The notes under the pieces: generated by a model
Told to the model about the DNA's origin: nothing
The model's database searches: none
Seen by the model: only the letters and a program-made list of their open reading frames with translations
Shown here: positions 52,001-62,164 of the stretch, piece by piece
How the letters are laid out: each line of letters opens with the position of its first letter
Position numbering within the stretch: position 1 is the first letter of the stretch
Assembly: GCF_051020985.1 (NCBI RefSeq)
Contig: NC_135003.1
Location: 2,628,001-2,692,000 of the forward strand
Length of the DNA: 64,000 nucleotides
DNA from: Nomia melanderi
Taxonomy: Eukaryota > Arthropoda > Insecta > Hymenoptera > Halictidae
Direction of reading: 5' to 3'
Made by a program: the position numbers and the translations under genes

Positions 52001-55000
52001 TATCCCATATCGCCGACCTTATCGCGACGACGTTGCATTACGTACGTAGAGAAACGGGCGCCACGCCGCACCGGCCGTGTAAATTACACGAGCCGCGAAT
52101 CTAACAGAGATTACCGCGGATTTTAAACGGTAAAGGTAGCGGGGTACTTGCAATTTCGCGCGAATTACCTTTTCCATAAGTCGGGCACGGCACGATTGCC
52201 CGCGTTAACGCTGCGTTTGTGGCATTCGGCTCGGCAATGAATTAGCATTATTAGACACTCACTGATATACATACCTAATGCTTTGTCATCCGCAACAGGT
52301 GGTTACATCGAAATGCGCTCAGGAATGCGCGTGTCGCGTAAAAGAAGATGGCCGCGGCGGTGCGCGTCCCTGCGTCACGTTGCAACCACTTCTCTTTCCG
52401 CTAACTACTTAATTAATATCACGCTCCACGCGAACGTGAAACGTATTACAACGAAAATATTAAAATTTATTTTTTAATTTCACGTTTCAAATTCGGATAA
52501 CTTCATTTCAACGAAATGAGATATTAAGAAGACTTTTCATCCTTTGAAAGCAATTAGTAGACTATATATTGAAGAATATTGCTTTTATTGTATAATAAAT
52601 ATTTCTTAATAGTTTAGAATTTTTTAAAAATTGAACACGTATGATATTTCAATTTAAATACCATTGAGCGAATGAAAGTTTTCTTTACGTTGCGAGAGAA
52701 AAATCAGAACAAAATGTGAATGTGGTAATTAGAAAAATCCAGGGTTATACAGTTATATTATACTCGTATTTTCTCTAGAGGAAACGAGCCGGAATTCTAT
52801 ATTTCCCGATATTCATTCGGTGAAATCGGCAGATGCTTCAATAAAGTGTATTTAATCGTACCTGTAACTCGACTATTCACGGAGCACAGAAATTACAGCA
52901 ATTAGTGGTCGAAAGATCGGTCGGTTCATTTGCCAAAAAGACGTGTCGATTTTGTCGTATCGAAGTTCCCGGTGATTAATCTGGCAAAGGCAGCCTGAAT
53001 GATAGGCGATAGGGAATCTACGCTAGGACTAAATCGATCGTAGCTGTTAGCTGACCGGGTGAACGGACGAAACCACAAACGCGGTCCCCTTGATATACCA
53101 CTGATACGACTATGGGAAGCTGGATAGCCGGTCTCAAAGCTACCGAAAGCCACCGGTACTGCGGCAAATATGCGAGTGATCCGGCCTTCTAGCCGGCTCT
53201 ATGTCTAATCGCTGCCTACGGTAAATCCCATTACATTCGTAAAGATCCGTTGAGTATGGGAGGATTATGAGCTGTTTGATACTGAGCAGGTTGATCATTT
53301 AATTGACCGTGAACGAATAATCTTTAACGATACTGCGTTTGGTTGTGTTTATTGTGCATTTCGTTGTACAAAGCGCAATAAATACAGTGTCATGATAAAA
53401 TTACGTGAAAGTATTACATTACTTTCTTGAATCTTGAAGACTCCTTCAATTTTAATATATTCATGTTCACGAACTTATCATTTCCTCAATTTGTAACTTC
53501 GGAAAATGCGGTTGTAGAAAATAGGTGGTTACGTGGTTACAGACATCAATTCGATGCTTTTTTGCATCTTTTAATCATCCAAATACGTGCTGTTACATTC
53601 CATAATTCTATTCTAGTTTCCAGACAAAAGTAAATAAATTCTGATACGTAGAATTCTAAAATCGCCGAAAAATGTTTAAATTGAAATTCATAATTGATCA
53701 AATGAAAATGCATCGTGTTAATTTTGATTCCTAATATAAATAATTTCCGTAACTACGAGGGTGCAAATACAGTTTGTTGGTCTGGAAATAAATTCAATTG
53801 CATTAGAATAAATTAAATTAACTGAAATTAAGTTAAATTAAAAAATGGTTCAGTACATTGAATTTAGAGCAGCATTTTAACGGAAGACGTCCTTCAAAGT
53901 GCCTCCAGGACATAAATGGTTAAATGAATCAGCGAAGTCAGCGAAAAATGGTTCCACCATCGAGACGCGAACCGAATGGTACCCCCGAAATGGAACCGAT
54001 GCGGTTGGATGCGGTCCGAAACTGAGTTCAGATTAAAGGCGGAATAGACTCCGGTTGCAGATGTGTTGGACGTTGATTAAGTTCTCTATGATACAAAGTT
54101 ACGTGTGGTTAACTATTGGTGGGGGCCGCGTACAGCGTAGTTTTGATTGTGAATCGGTATACTAGGTGCAGATTGCGGCCGACTATGACTCGAACTTCTG
54201 GGTCTATTGATTTCTTCCCGCGAACAGGAATTTCGTATTCAAAGCATTACGCTTTGGAATTGGTCCGCGGGTCATGCGACACGTACCGATACAGTCGCCT
54301 CTGCGAAGAAACAGAAACGAAATGAGGAAATAGGCGAGCCCCGAGTGCCGCGATGGAACGTTCTTGATCTTTTACCAGCTTGTCGATAGTGTGGGCGTGG
54401 AGCCTCGCTAGAAATTGAATCGTTAGACACGAACCAGTAGACAAGGGTTGTTCTATCGAATATTCTTTAGCGAGTTGCAGAGGAAGAAACAAAAATTACA
54501 TTTAAAAGTCAAATTTTCGAATGCCAAGTAAATCTCTTACATGTTTCATCGTCTTTTTATTTCGGCCTGCCAGTAACAATGTTTTAAATATTAAAATTGA
54601 CAATTTAAGATTAAAAGAGAATTCTAAATGGATCAATTTAAGCGGACTGAATTGGTAAACTAGCGCTACGGAACTTAATATTCCAAACGACAAATGAACA
54701 AATAAAATTCAATTATTCAAATTCATCTAAACTACTTTATCCTAGTTTGATGATTAAAAGCCTGAAGATATAACAATACAAAGGCATCTAAATTTAAATT
54801 TCTATCTATACATGAATATAATTATAACTATATATAAATTTAAATTTGTATCTATTCGAACATGAATCTATGTTAATATAGAGCACATAATATCATACGC
54901 CAGCGATGAGCAAATAAATTTTGTTTGTTCGTACGAGGATTATTTCCGGCGAAATTGACACGCATTCCTAATCCAGCTTCTTAGCATTCACATTCGCCAA

Positions 55001-56400
55001 AACTATCCCGTCCTGTTTCGGTCAGAGTGTTTCATCGGCAGGAGGCGCACGATCAAATATTCATTGGTCTCCAAATCGATCTGCAAATACAAGGGCTCCG
55101 TCGACGTGTTTACATACAGGTAGCTGTTCCATAATACGCGTTTATGTCCTGAGCGGTGTATATACGTCTAAAGGAATCGGATATGCGGGCTCACAGTGTA
55201 ACACGCATCCATCCGCAACAACTGTATCCAGCTGTCCAATAAATCCCATGGAACTAGCGAACTATTTCGATGCAATTCTCGGGTCAATTAGTCTCGGCTA
55301 TTTTTGACCATTTACGTACTACGATCATCGGCTCCTCCTCGGCTATCTTCGTTGGTAATTACACAGAATGGTAATGTCTATTTTAGGCGGCTTATTAGTG
55401 ATGATCAGTCCTTAAATCATTGAAGACGTGCCATATCTTAATAATATATGCGGGTATTTTTGACCTGATAATTGTCGCTGGATTTCAACTGCTTCTCATC
55501 AAGAATATTTAATTGATTAAAACAGTGTGGTCAAAAGTAGAGGTGCGCCAAATCGACAGATTGATTGAAACGCTATATTTGAGAAATTAGTTCCTGATGT
55601 TATTTTTGGTTGGGTACGTTTTTTTAGAAGCTAGAAGTGAGTTTAGTTGTATTTTATAACGATTGATATTTATTTATCGTTATTTAGTTATAAAAATGGA
55701 TGAGTCATTGTGTAATAAGCAATATTTAATTTATTCTAGTTCTGCGAAATAATAAGGTAAAACAATTTCGGTACACTTTTATTTTAAATAATGAAATTTT
55801 TATTTTTATAGCTCTACATTAATATATAATCCTAAATTAATTACTCTCGTATTGCAGTTTTTATTTTGCTCATTTATAGTGTCCTTCCGATATTTCGTGT
55901 CAAATCACCTGCTTAAATATTGGATTCGAATTTTCAACTTAAAATTATTTTTCAAGTTTAGTCGTATATTCAAAATTGATTTTTCGACTTTTCCAATAAC
56001 GATTATAAAATTGACTGCAGGAAATGTCCAAAATTCAATTTAGGAAAACTAACTAAACTGAGAAAATAATTTTTTTTAAATTTCAAAAGGTACCTTTTAA
56101 CACCTTCGGTAGAAATAGTCTTAAATTCAGTAGAACGTTAGAGACAGATTTCATTTTTAAAAATTCGTGGAAATCATATCGAGTACCTGTCAATTAAACT
56201 TGTCCAGTCCCAGTATAAATAACCCATTCGTTAAATGAATTTTGTTTCATTGACTTTCTTGTCGCTGTCACGGGCCTTCTGGGGTGTATTGGGCTACCAG
56301 TTGCAATCGAAATATTTGACGATTCTTCAATATCGAAATTCTGGAAATAACGCGCCGTTTGTTTTCATACAATCGAGCCGTCTTTTTGCAAAATTCTGTC
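52000..56400. other. Closely spaced CpG-rich or balanced blocks in AT-rich DNA
   Basis: GC-richer blocks lie at about 51950-52400, 52760-53220, 53880-54360 and 54910-55400. At 53876-53925 two TTAAC ends facing each other 48 bp apart share GTCC and look like collapsed MITE termini. 55420-56400 is AT-rich; a TTAACACCTTCGG-like terminus at about 56096 has no certain partner. Confidence 0.45.
54790..54870. repeat. 46-bp degenerate tandem duplication
   Basis: AAATTTAAATTTCTATCTAT...CATGAAT at 54790 recurs at 54836 with G for C and a few extra bases before CATGAAT. Confidence 0.65.
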
Positions 56401-56410
56401 CATCAAAAAT

Positions 56411-57355
56411 GGTCCTTTTTTTAAATTTGGTTTAATGTTGCATCGACGACTAGGAGATTAGCAACAAAGAATTGTTTGTTTGCTTTACTCTAAATTTTGT
56501 TGTACAGTTTGGTTTCTTTCAGGTAGTTTATTGGGTTTCTAATATGATTCTGTAATGTTAGAGTGGTGTCTGCGTCTAGTTTATATTTGAGTTTTTGTAT
56601 TTGGTATCGTCGACATTCGTATAGCAGATGTGTTGTTATTCTCAGGTTGCAAGTGTTGCGGAAAGCTGGTTCCCTCTTTTTTAGGTGTTCAGGAGTGATT
56701 TTTGTGTGTCCTATTCTGAGTCTTGGTAAGATTGACTTATTTTTTATGTTCAAGTTGAGGGTGGGCATTTGGTGGTAGAAGTCTTGTACGATGTTGTATA
56801 TATATATGTTCTATTGCTCGCGGTCCATATTCTGTTCCATTCTTCTTTTTCGGTGATATAGATTGATTTTAGGAGGTCTTTGAAAGGAATTTGTTTTTTA
56901 ATTTCTGTTTCTGGGTCAGTTATTGCTTCTTTGGCCATATTGTCTGCTTTTTTATTTCCTGATATGCCTTGGTGGGAAGGGACCCATGTAAGTATTATAT
57001 GATTGTTGTTGTGTGAGATGCCAGTAAAGATTTCTTGGGTGGTTTGTATGATTTCGTATTTCTTTTTAGCGTTTATATTTGTTATTCCATTGATTGTGCT
57101 TATGGAGTCTGTGTAAATAACAGCATGTTGAGAGACTATTTACTTGTATGTATCGGAGATCTTCGAGGATTGCATAAGTTTCGGCTGTGAAAATAGGTAT
57201 GGATTTCTGGAGGCGCAGTTTTTTTGTCATACTGTTGGTAATGTAAGCAAATCCTATTCCTTGATCTGTTTTTGAAGCGTCGGTATATGTTTTGTTATAA
57301 TTGGTGTATTTGTTGTCTAGTTCTATGAAATTGGTTTGGTGTAAAAGACAGGTTT
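56411..57355 (-). pseudogene. Decayed 3' end of an I/jockey-like non-LTR retrotransposon (RNase H and C-terminal tail)
   Basis: Read on the minus strand, this encodes the end of a retrotransposon polyprotein. An RNase H domain is recognisable: the first catalytic Asp in YTDAS (about 57273-57287), Glu in TAETYAI (57168-57188), the second Asp in IYTDSIS (about 57098-57118), and WVPSHQGISGNKKAD (56942-56990) with the conserved His and last Asp. After it comes the family's usual tail, LPRLRIGHTKITPEHLKK followed by a Cys/His cluster of the kind C...H..YEC, ending at 56490. At least two frameshifts break it (about 57113-57130 and 56750-56790). The reverse transcriptase is absent, so the copy is 5'-truncated. 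An A-rich tract at about 56411-56430 may be the 3' end. It cannot make an active protein as it stands. Confidence 0.85.
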
Positions 57356-57359
57356 ATTC

Positions 57360-57482
57360 AAATATATTAATTTAAAAAATTATCGCAGTTTCATTACACG
57401 CTTTCCGAAATAACTGTATATGGCTAAATTGCCGATCCTATACAAAATTTCAGCCAAACCTTAGCGGTCGGGAATGTGTTAA
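57360..57482. repeat. Right end of a TTAA-type MITE beside the retrotransposon
   Basis: The end reads, reverse-complemented, TTAACACATTCCCGACCGCT, similar to the terminus of the element at 16581-16850. It ends at TTAA 57479-57482. Its left partner may be the TTAACACCTTCGG sequence near 56096, which would make the retrotransposon an insertion inside the MITE; the evidence for that pairing is thin. Confidence 0.4.
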
Positions 57483-57489
57483 ACATAAT

Positions 57490-58080
57490 ACTGCTGTATT
57501 AAAACCAAATGGCGACTGAAACGCGTGCAAAGACTCTTAAGTCAAAAATATTAATACAGAAACCGAAGAACAAAAATTCTCCGTGATCGTCGCAGAAATC
57601 GAAATCGCTGATCGAGTTCGTGCGGGATAACACCTGGAGCTTGCGGATCGAGCGCGCATCGCATAAGAAAGCGGTTATGCGGGTTAACAGAAGAAGGGAG
57701 GCTCGATCGTTCCTGCGCGTACTGGCTGATCCGCGCCGATGTAAAGCGTACGCGGACCCAGCGAGCGTAGGCTGTTCCGGCGCAGGACGCTGCACAACAG
57801 CGCTCGAATCGTGTACATCCAAATTGGACGGGAAATTTAGTGGCCTGTCCCACGAATCTCGGGTGCCCCGTCCCCCGCGCAACCCGTCAGACCTTCCCCA
57901 CCCCCTGCGACCGACCCCCGCGCCCCAGTTCTCTTTCCGCCCCTTTCCGGTCCGCCAAAACCGAACCGTCGTGTCGGTCTCGTGCATTACCCTTCCAGAC
58001 CGACTACACTTTCGATACTCGCGGAAGCGTACTCACGAGGCAATCAATCGGTCCCGTTCTCCTCCCTTAATCGTCTACGG
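57490..58080. other. CpG-rich block, open on both strands
   Basis: Frames of 162 (57499-57987, minus) and 157 codons (57620-58093, plus) overlap almost entirely. The plus frame runs into the hAT element at 58081, so its last codons are transposon sequence. Arg/Ser/Pro-rich translations and lack of motifs fit chance openness in GC-rich DNA. With the MITE removed, this block would be continuous with 58710-58990. Confidence 0.45.
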
Positions 58081-58709
58081 CAGTGGTTCTTAACTCTTTG
58101 CTGGTAGAAGTTTTCTAAATGTAAATATTCATCGTCTGACATGTTTGAACTTAATATTAACTGTGCTGATGTATTTGAGCCAGCTCTTGAATTATTGAGA
58201 TGTTCATTAAAACGTACTTTGTGATTGTGTATTTTTGTTTAATGTAAATGTAATACTCACCCCCATTTCTTTTTACTTTTTATTTACTGGTATATTATTT
58301 TTTTTATTCTTCTCTGAACTTTTGATTCTGTTGCATCAAACTTAGTGGCGATTTTGAGTCGACTTCCGAGTATAATAATAATTTTCAAATTATTTTATAT
58401 GTAGTGTAGAATCGAAAGTGTTTTATTTATTGCAAAATCATTTTACCAGTTTCCCAACAAAATTGTTCTTTTTAAACATTTTGGAAAAAATTACGTAAAT
58501 AAATAAAATTTTATTAGCATATCGAGGATTAACTTACATGATTGGTCATACAAACTTACAAACTAATACAATTTTCAGATATAACATCTCTGTATACGAT
58601 CTTCAATAAAAGACACGTGCGTTTTTATATTTTTATTATTCTTACAATTCCACAAATTGTTTTTATCGTCAAAATTGGTTCACGATTACGAGAAGGTTAA
58701 GAACCACTG
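58081..58709. mobile_element. hAT-type MITE with 8-bp target duplication
   Basis: The left end is CAGTGGTTCTTAAC; the right end is its exact reverse complement (58696-58709), a 14-bp perfect terminal repeat of the CAGTGGTTCT type known from hAT elements. The flanks are GTCTACGG (58073-58080) and GTTTACGG (58710-58717), an 8-bp target-site duplication with one mismatch, the length hAT elements make. The 600-bp interior is AT-rich with no transposase, so the element was non-autonomous. It sits inside a CpG-rich block, which it splits. Confidence 0.85.
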
Positions 58710-58719
58710 GTTTACGGGG

Positions 58720-59380
58720 CTGATTTCGGAGAACAGAAAAATACGTGGGGAGTATCGGGTCGCGACGCGACGCGGCATATCCCCCGTAACGCTCTTTCGC
58801 CAGGAATTCGTTGATAAAACGGTGCCACGGTTGTCGCGCAACTCGTCCAATTTACCAATTTCGTTCTTTTCAGCGGAGTTGTGACGATCGATCTCGTCGA
58901 TCACCGGGTTCCGGGGAGTTTGGGTTCCGTAAATAAAACTGTCGACGGTTAGTACGGGTTCCGAGATGCGGAATCCAGCCACGATATATTGTTGCACGAT
59001 CTATGGGGGTTAGTGTTTTGTGGAGTGGGAGGAGTTCATGGTTAGAAGATGATTCGTTGGCAGAATAGATTTAGAGAAAAGAGAGTTTGTGTCCTTGAAT
59101 CAGCAGAATGTAAATCTGATCGGTGAAACTTGCTCAATCGATTTAGAAATACCTAACTGACTGTAAATTTTGCCCATTGGTTTCGTTAAAATTTTCAAAT
59201 TTGTATTTATGAAATATGTAGGTATTAATAACTACATATTTGATAACAATTTTACGAGACTTTATTTGGAAATTTTTATTTGTCTGTATTTGCTTCACTC
59301 AGAGAACTACAAAAATAGTTATATGAAAACCAAATGAAATCCATAAAATATATTATCGTCAGAAAGTTGCCTTATATCTG
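58720..59380. other. CpG-rich remainder then AT-rich DNA
   Basis: 58720-58990 continues the CpG-rich block interrupted by the hAT MITE. Overlapping frames (58657-58884 plus, 58686-58997 minus) have no motif. 59040-59380 is AT-rich and featureless. Confidence 0.5.
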
Positions 59381-59385
59381 ACATT

Positions 59386-59649
59386 TTAACCCTTTCCACT
59401 CGAAAGTTTCTCACTAGAAATATTCAATATTCTCCGATCAGATACAGGCAACATTCTTTGAATCTAACTAATGAGGAAACACGCGTAAATTAAGAAACAA
59501 AGCTATTTTATTTCAATATTTCACATGCCGATGCATTACATAAAGTTTAATGCTATACTTTATAATTTTGAAAGAATAAAAAACTTAATAATTTTGCTAT
59601 ATCCAATCAGGCGATGACTGAGGTTCACTTGTCGAGTATAAGAGGTTAA
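59386..59649. mobile_element. TTAA-ended MITE, 264 bp, same family as 26911
   Basis: Left end: TTAACCCTTTCCACTCGAAA. Right end, reverse-complemented: TTAACCTCTTATACTCGACA. The ends share TTAACC, TT and ACTCGA at matching positions. Both outer TTAA sites are intact. Similarity to the element at 26911-27339 extends well inside both ends, so the two are copies of one family that have diverged for some time. Confidence 0.7.
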
Positions 59650-59689
59650 AGGTCTTTAAAACATTCGCTACTAACGACACATATATGCA

Positions 59690-60250
59690 ACGTCCTGAAA
59701 CTGCTCATAGAGCCGACCACCGCAAATGTGCGATCTCAGGATACTCGAGCTGGGTAAACCAAGCCCTGGTATGGATGAGCTACATAGATATGGGAGGTAC
59801 TGCTTTTTTGTATAAGAAATCAAACAGGTGCCACCAATAGACTGTATAATTTGTACTACGGGGTACAAGTGCCCAACTGTTTCGGCAGTGGCGGACATTA
59901 CAGTTGGCTTCGTAGTGGCAGTCGTTGAAAGCCCGCATCCTTGACTCTCGACGGTCCCACAATGTGGGAAGCATCTCAACTGGTCCAGTACTATACAGGA
60001 TAGCTAGTAGAGCTTTGGAAAGGAGCTCGCTGCTACCAACAGTCTACATCAACAGGATTCGTCTTACCCAGGAAGCTACGTTGGTAAGGCTTCAGCCTTG
60101 GCTGATTGGGCCTCATCCCAACCCCACGCTTATGGGAGTTGTCTGTAATAAGCCTTGATGGCGGGAGTATGGAGGTAAAACTACAGTTTTTCTCTGCAGG
60201 ATGTCCTTGGTCTGGAGATACTTACAATTTTTAGTCCATGAGGAACAGTT
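59690..60250. other. Unidentified segment of balanced composition
   Basis: About 560 bp differ from both the AT-rich background and the CpG-rich blocks: near-balanced base use, few homopolymers and only moderate CpG. The longest frames are 102 codons (59671-59979, minus) and 77 codons (59925-60158, plus), without recognised motifs. It could be a decayed repeat, a processed pseudogene or a non-coding RNA. I could not identify it. Confidence 0.3.
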
Positions 60251-60378
60251 GATATCGTCAGTTCTGTAATGCAAGTGTTGAATGAAAGTAATCAAGAATT
60301 TGTAGCTGTAAGGGTTTACGAGTATTAGGAAATATCGCGTTATTCCCTGACTGCAATTTCCGAATACAATCTGCTTTT

Positions 60379-60588
60379 ATTAAAACATATCGCAAATATG
60401 CGATGCACTGGCTCCAGATCAAATTTCTTATCGATAGTCCAATGACGCATGTATGCGTCAGTTTGAATAATTGTCAATTTTGCATATTTCGAATGTTAGA
60501 AACATATCCTGAAAATACCCATACCAATTACGAACATTTTTTAACCGCAATCACCCTGGGCTGTGAAGCGAAACTTACTTCCTAACGC
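60379..60588. repeat. Possible TTAA element with internal palindromes
   Basis: Between TTAA at about 60378 and TTAA at about 60585 (right end, reverse-complemented, TTAACGCGTTAGGAAG) are two palindromes: ATCGCA-AATA-TGCGAT (about 60388) and TGACGCAT-GT-ATGCGTCA (about 60442). Such palindromes are typical inside MITEs, but the two outer ends do not match well. Confidence 0.3.
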
Positions 60589-60599
60589 GTTAAATTGAT

Positions 60600-62160
60600 A
60601 TTCCTTTGATCGAAATATACATCAATAGATTGAACTCCTATAGAATAGTGGGTCAATGTGGGTCAAATTTCTATGAACAAATGCTACAACAGGAAAAAGA
60701 GAAACCCCAATGCAAAATTGAATAAACTAACCTGTTACTGTTGAGTTAAATTAAATTTTAATATGTTCAATTACCACTAAACAAATTTTCATAAAACAAT
60801 ATTTTATATTACCTAGTTATACACCTTTAACTTGATATACTTCGAAAATATCCCGGACTCACCAGAAATCAAACGAAGAGACTATTCGTCTGCAAACGGT
60901 CAATCGTAGTCAGTATACGCGTGACCTTTCCCCGAGGTTTCTCTCCCTACTCGGTTCACGCGGCATTCGAAAAGCAAACGAACCGAAGTGTAACAGGGGG
61001 AGTCCCGCCGTACCGCGGCGCGGTATCGTTAAATCGTCAGTGACGCGGGGGTATCTATCGCGGAGTAACGAAGTCTCACGGTAACGTCGTTCCGTTTGCC
61101 GATCGGATGTCATCGAGCCGTCGCATCCCGTCGGTGTCTACATTCACCTGGCACCCGGTCTTCCAACGAGATTATCTGGACCGCAAGCGCGAACCTACGA
61201 GCCGATGGAAGGTGGCGAAGAGAGGGATGGGCCGGGGCCGAGTTTAACGGGACGGCGCGGTCAACGGGGTGACGAGCAATAGCGGCCCGGAAACGTTTCC
61301 GCGGTTAGTCGGATCCTCATCGAAAACCCTTGAAGCCGCGGCGCGTTTACAACGATGATTAAACCGTGACCCGCTTTAAAACCGCGGCCGCGGCGGAATT
61401 GTGTGCGACGCCCGCGTGTGATTTTAGGGACAGCGAGGCGTTTGCTGCGCATAAGAGGGGAGAATGAACTTTCTGGGAACCTATTGTTACATTAATTCTT
61501 TGCATTCTGTTGTCACCGCTGCGGTGACATTGTAAGATAAGTTGATCCCTCCGTTTTTAAGACAATAACTTTAAAATGTATATGTGTTTTTCTTTTAATC
61601 ATAAAGCAGTATCTTCAAGCTTTCACAGAGGCACGCTCGCACCATTGTAAATACTCTTGAAATAGTTGGTAGCTCGTAATAAAAATGACTCGGAATTGCT
61701 GCAAAATCATATTAAAAATTGCTTGGAGTGCGAAAGGTTAACAGGTTGACTGTTACTCACTCCTATTCAAGTATTTCGGTATTTTCCACCAACGCCAAAC
61801 AACCTCGAAAATTTTCTGTGACCGATAGCAATCACTTGGTCGGAATGTATTTTTTCATGCATAGTTATTTATCTTTGTTACCTTCTTTCTTAATCCCTTA
61901 AAGATCAATAATTTTCAAGAATAATAATAATTATATTCAATGAAATGCTAATAAAATCATAATAAGCTATAATAAATTATAAAAATGAAATCAATAAAAG
62001 TAATGAATAATAACCATTACAAAAAAATAAGGCACTGTAAGGAACGAAAATATAAAGTAGTTACATCATAATTATACAATAATACGTTATTTCAATTATA
62101 TTTATTACTGCACCGAAAATTCTGTTTCACATAGAATTACCATTAAAGCAATACGTTACT
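60600..62160. other. AT-rich DNA and one large CpG-rich block
   Basis: 60850-61470 is strongly CpG-rich with frames at 60910-61113 and 61261-61452 (minus), neither recognisable. The flanking AT-rich parts hold nothing I can name. A short palindrome CACCGCTGCGGTG lies at about 61514. Confidence 0.5.
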
Positions 62161-62164
62161 TCAC

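Noticed and set aside
57499..58093. Long overlapping open frames of 162 and 157 codons on opposite strands
   Set aside because: Both are rich in Arg/Ser/Pro as expected of GC-rich DNA, have no motif, and the plus frame ends inside a transposon.
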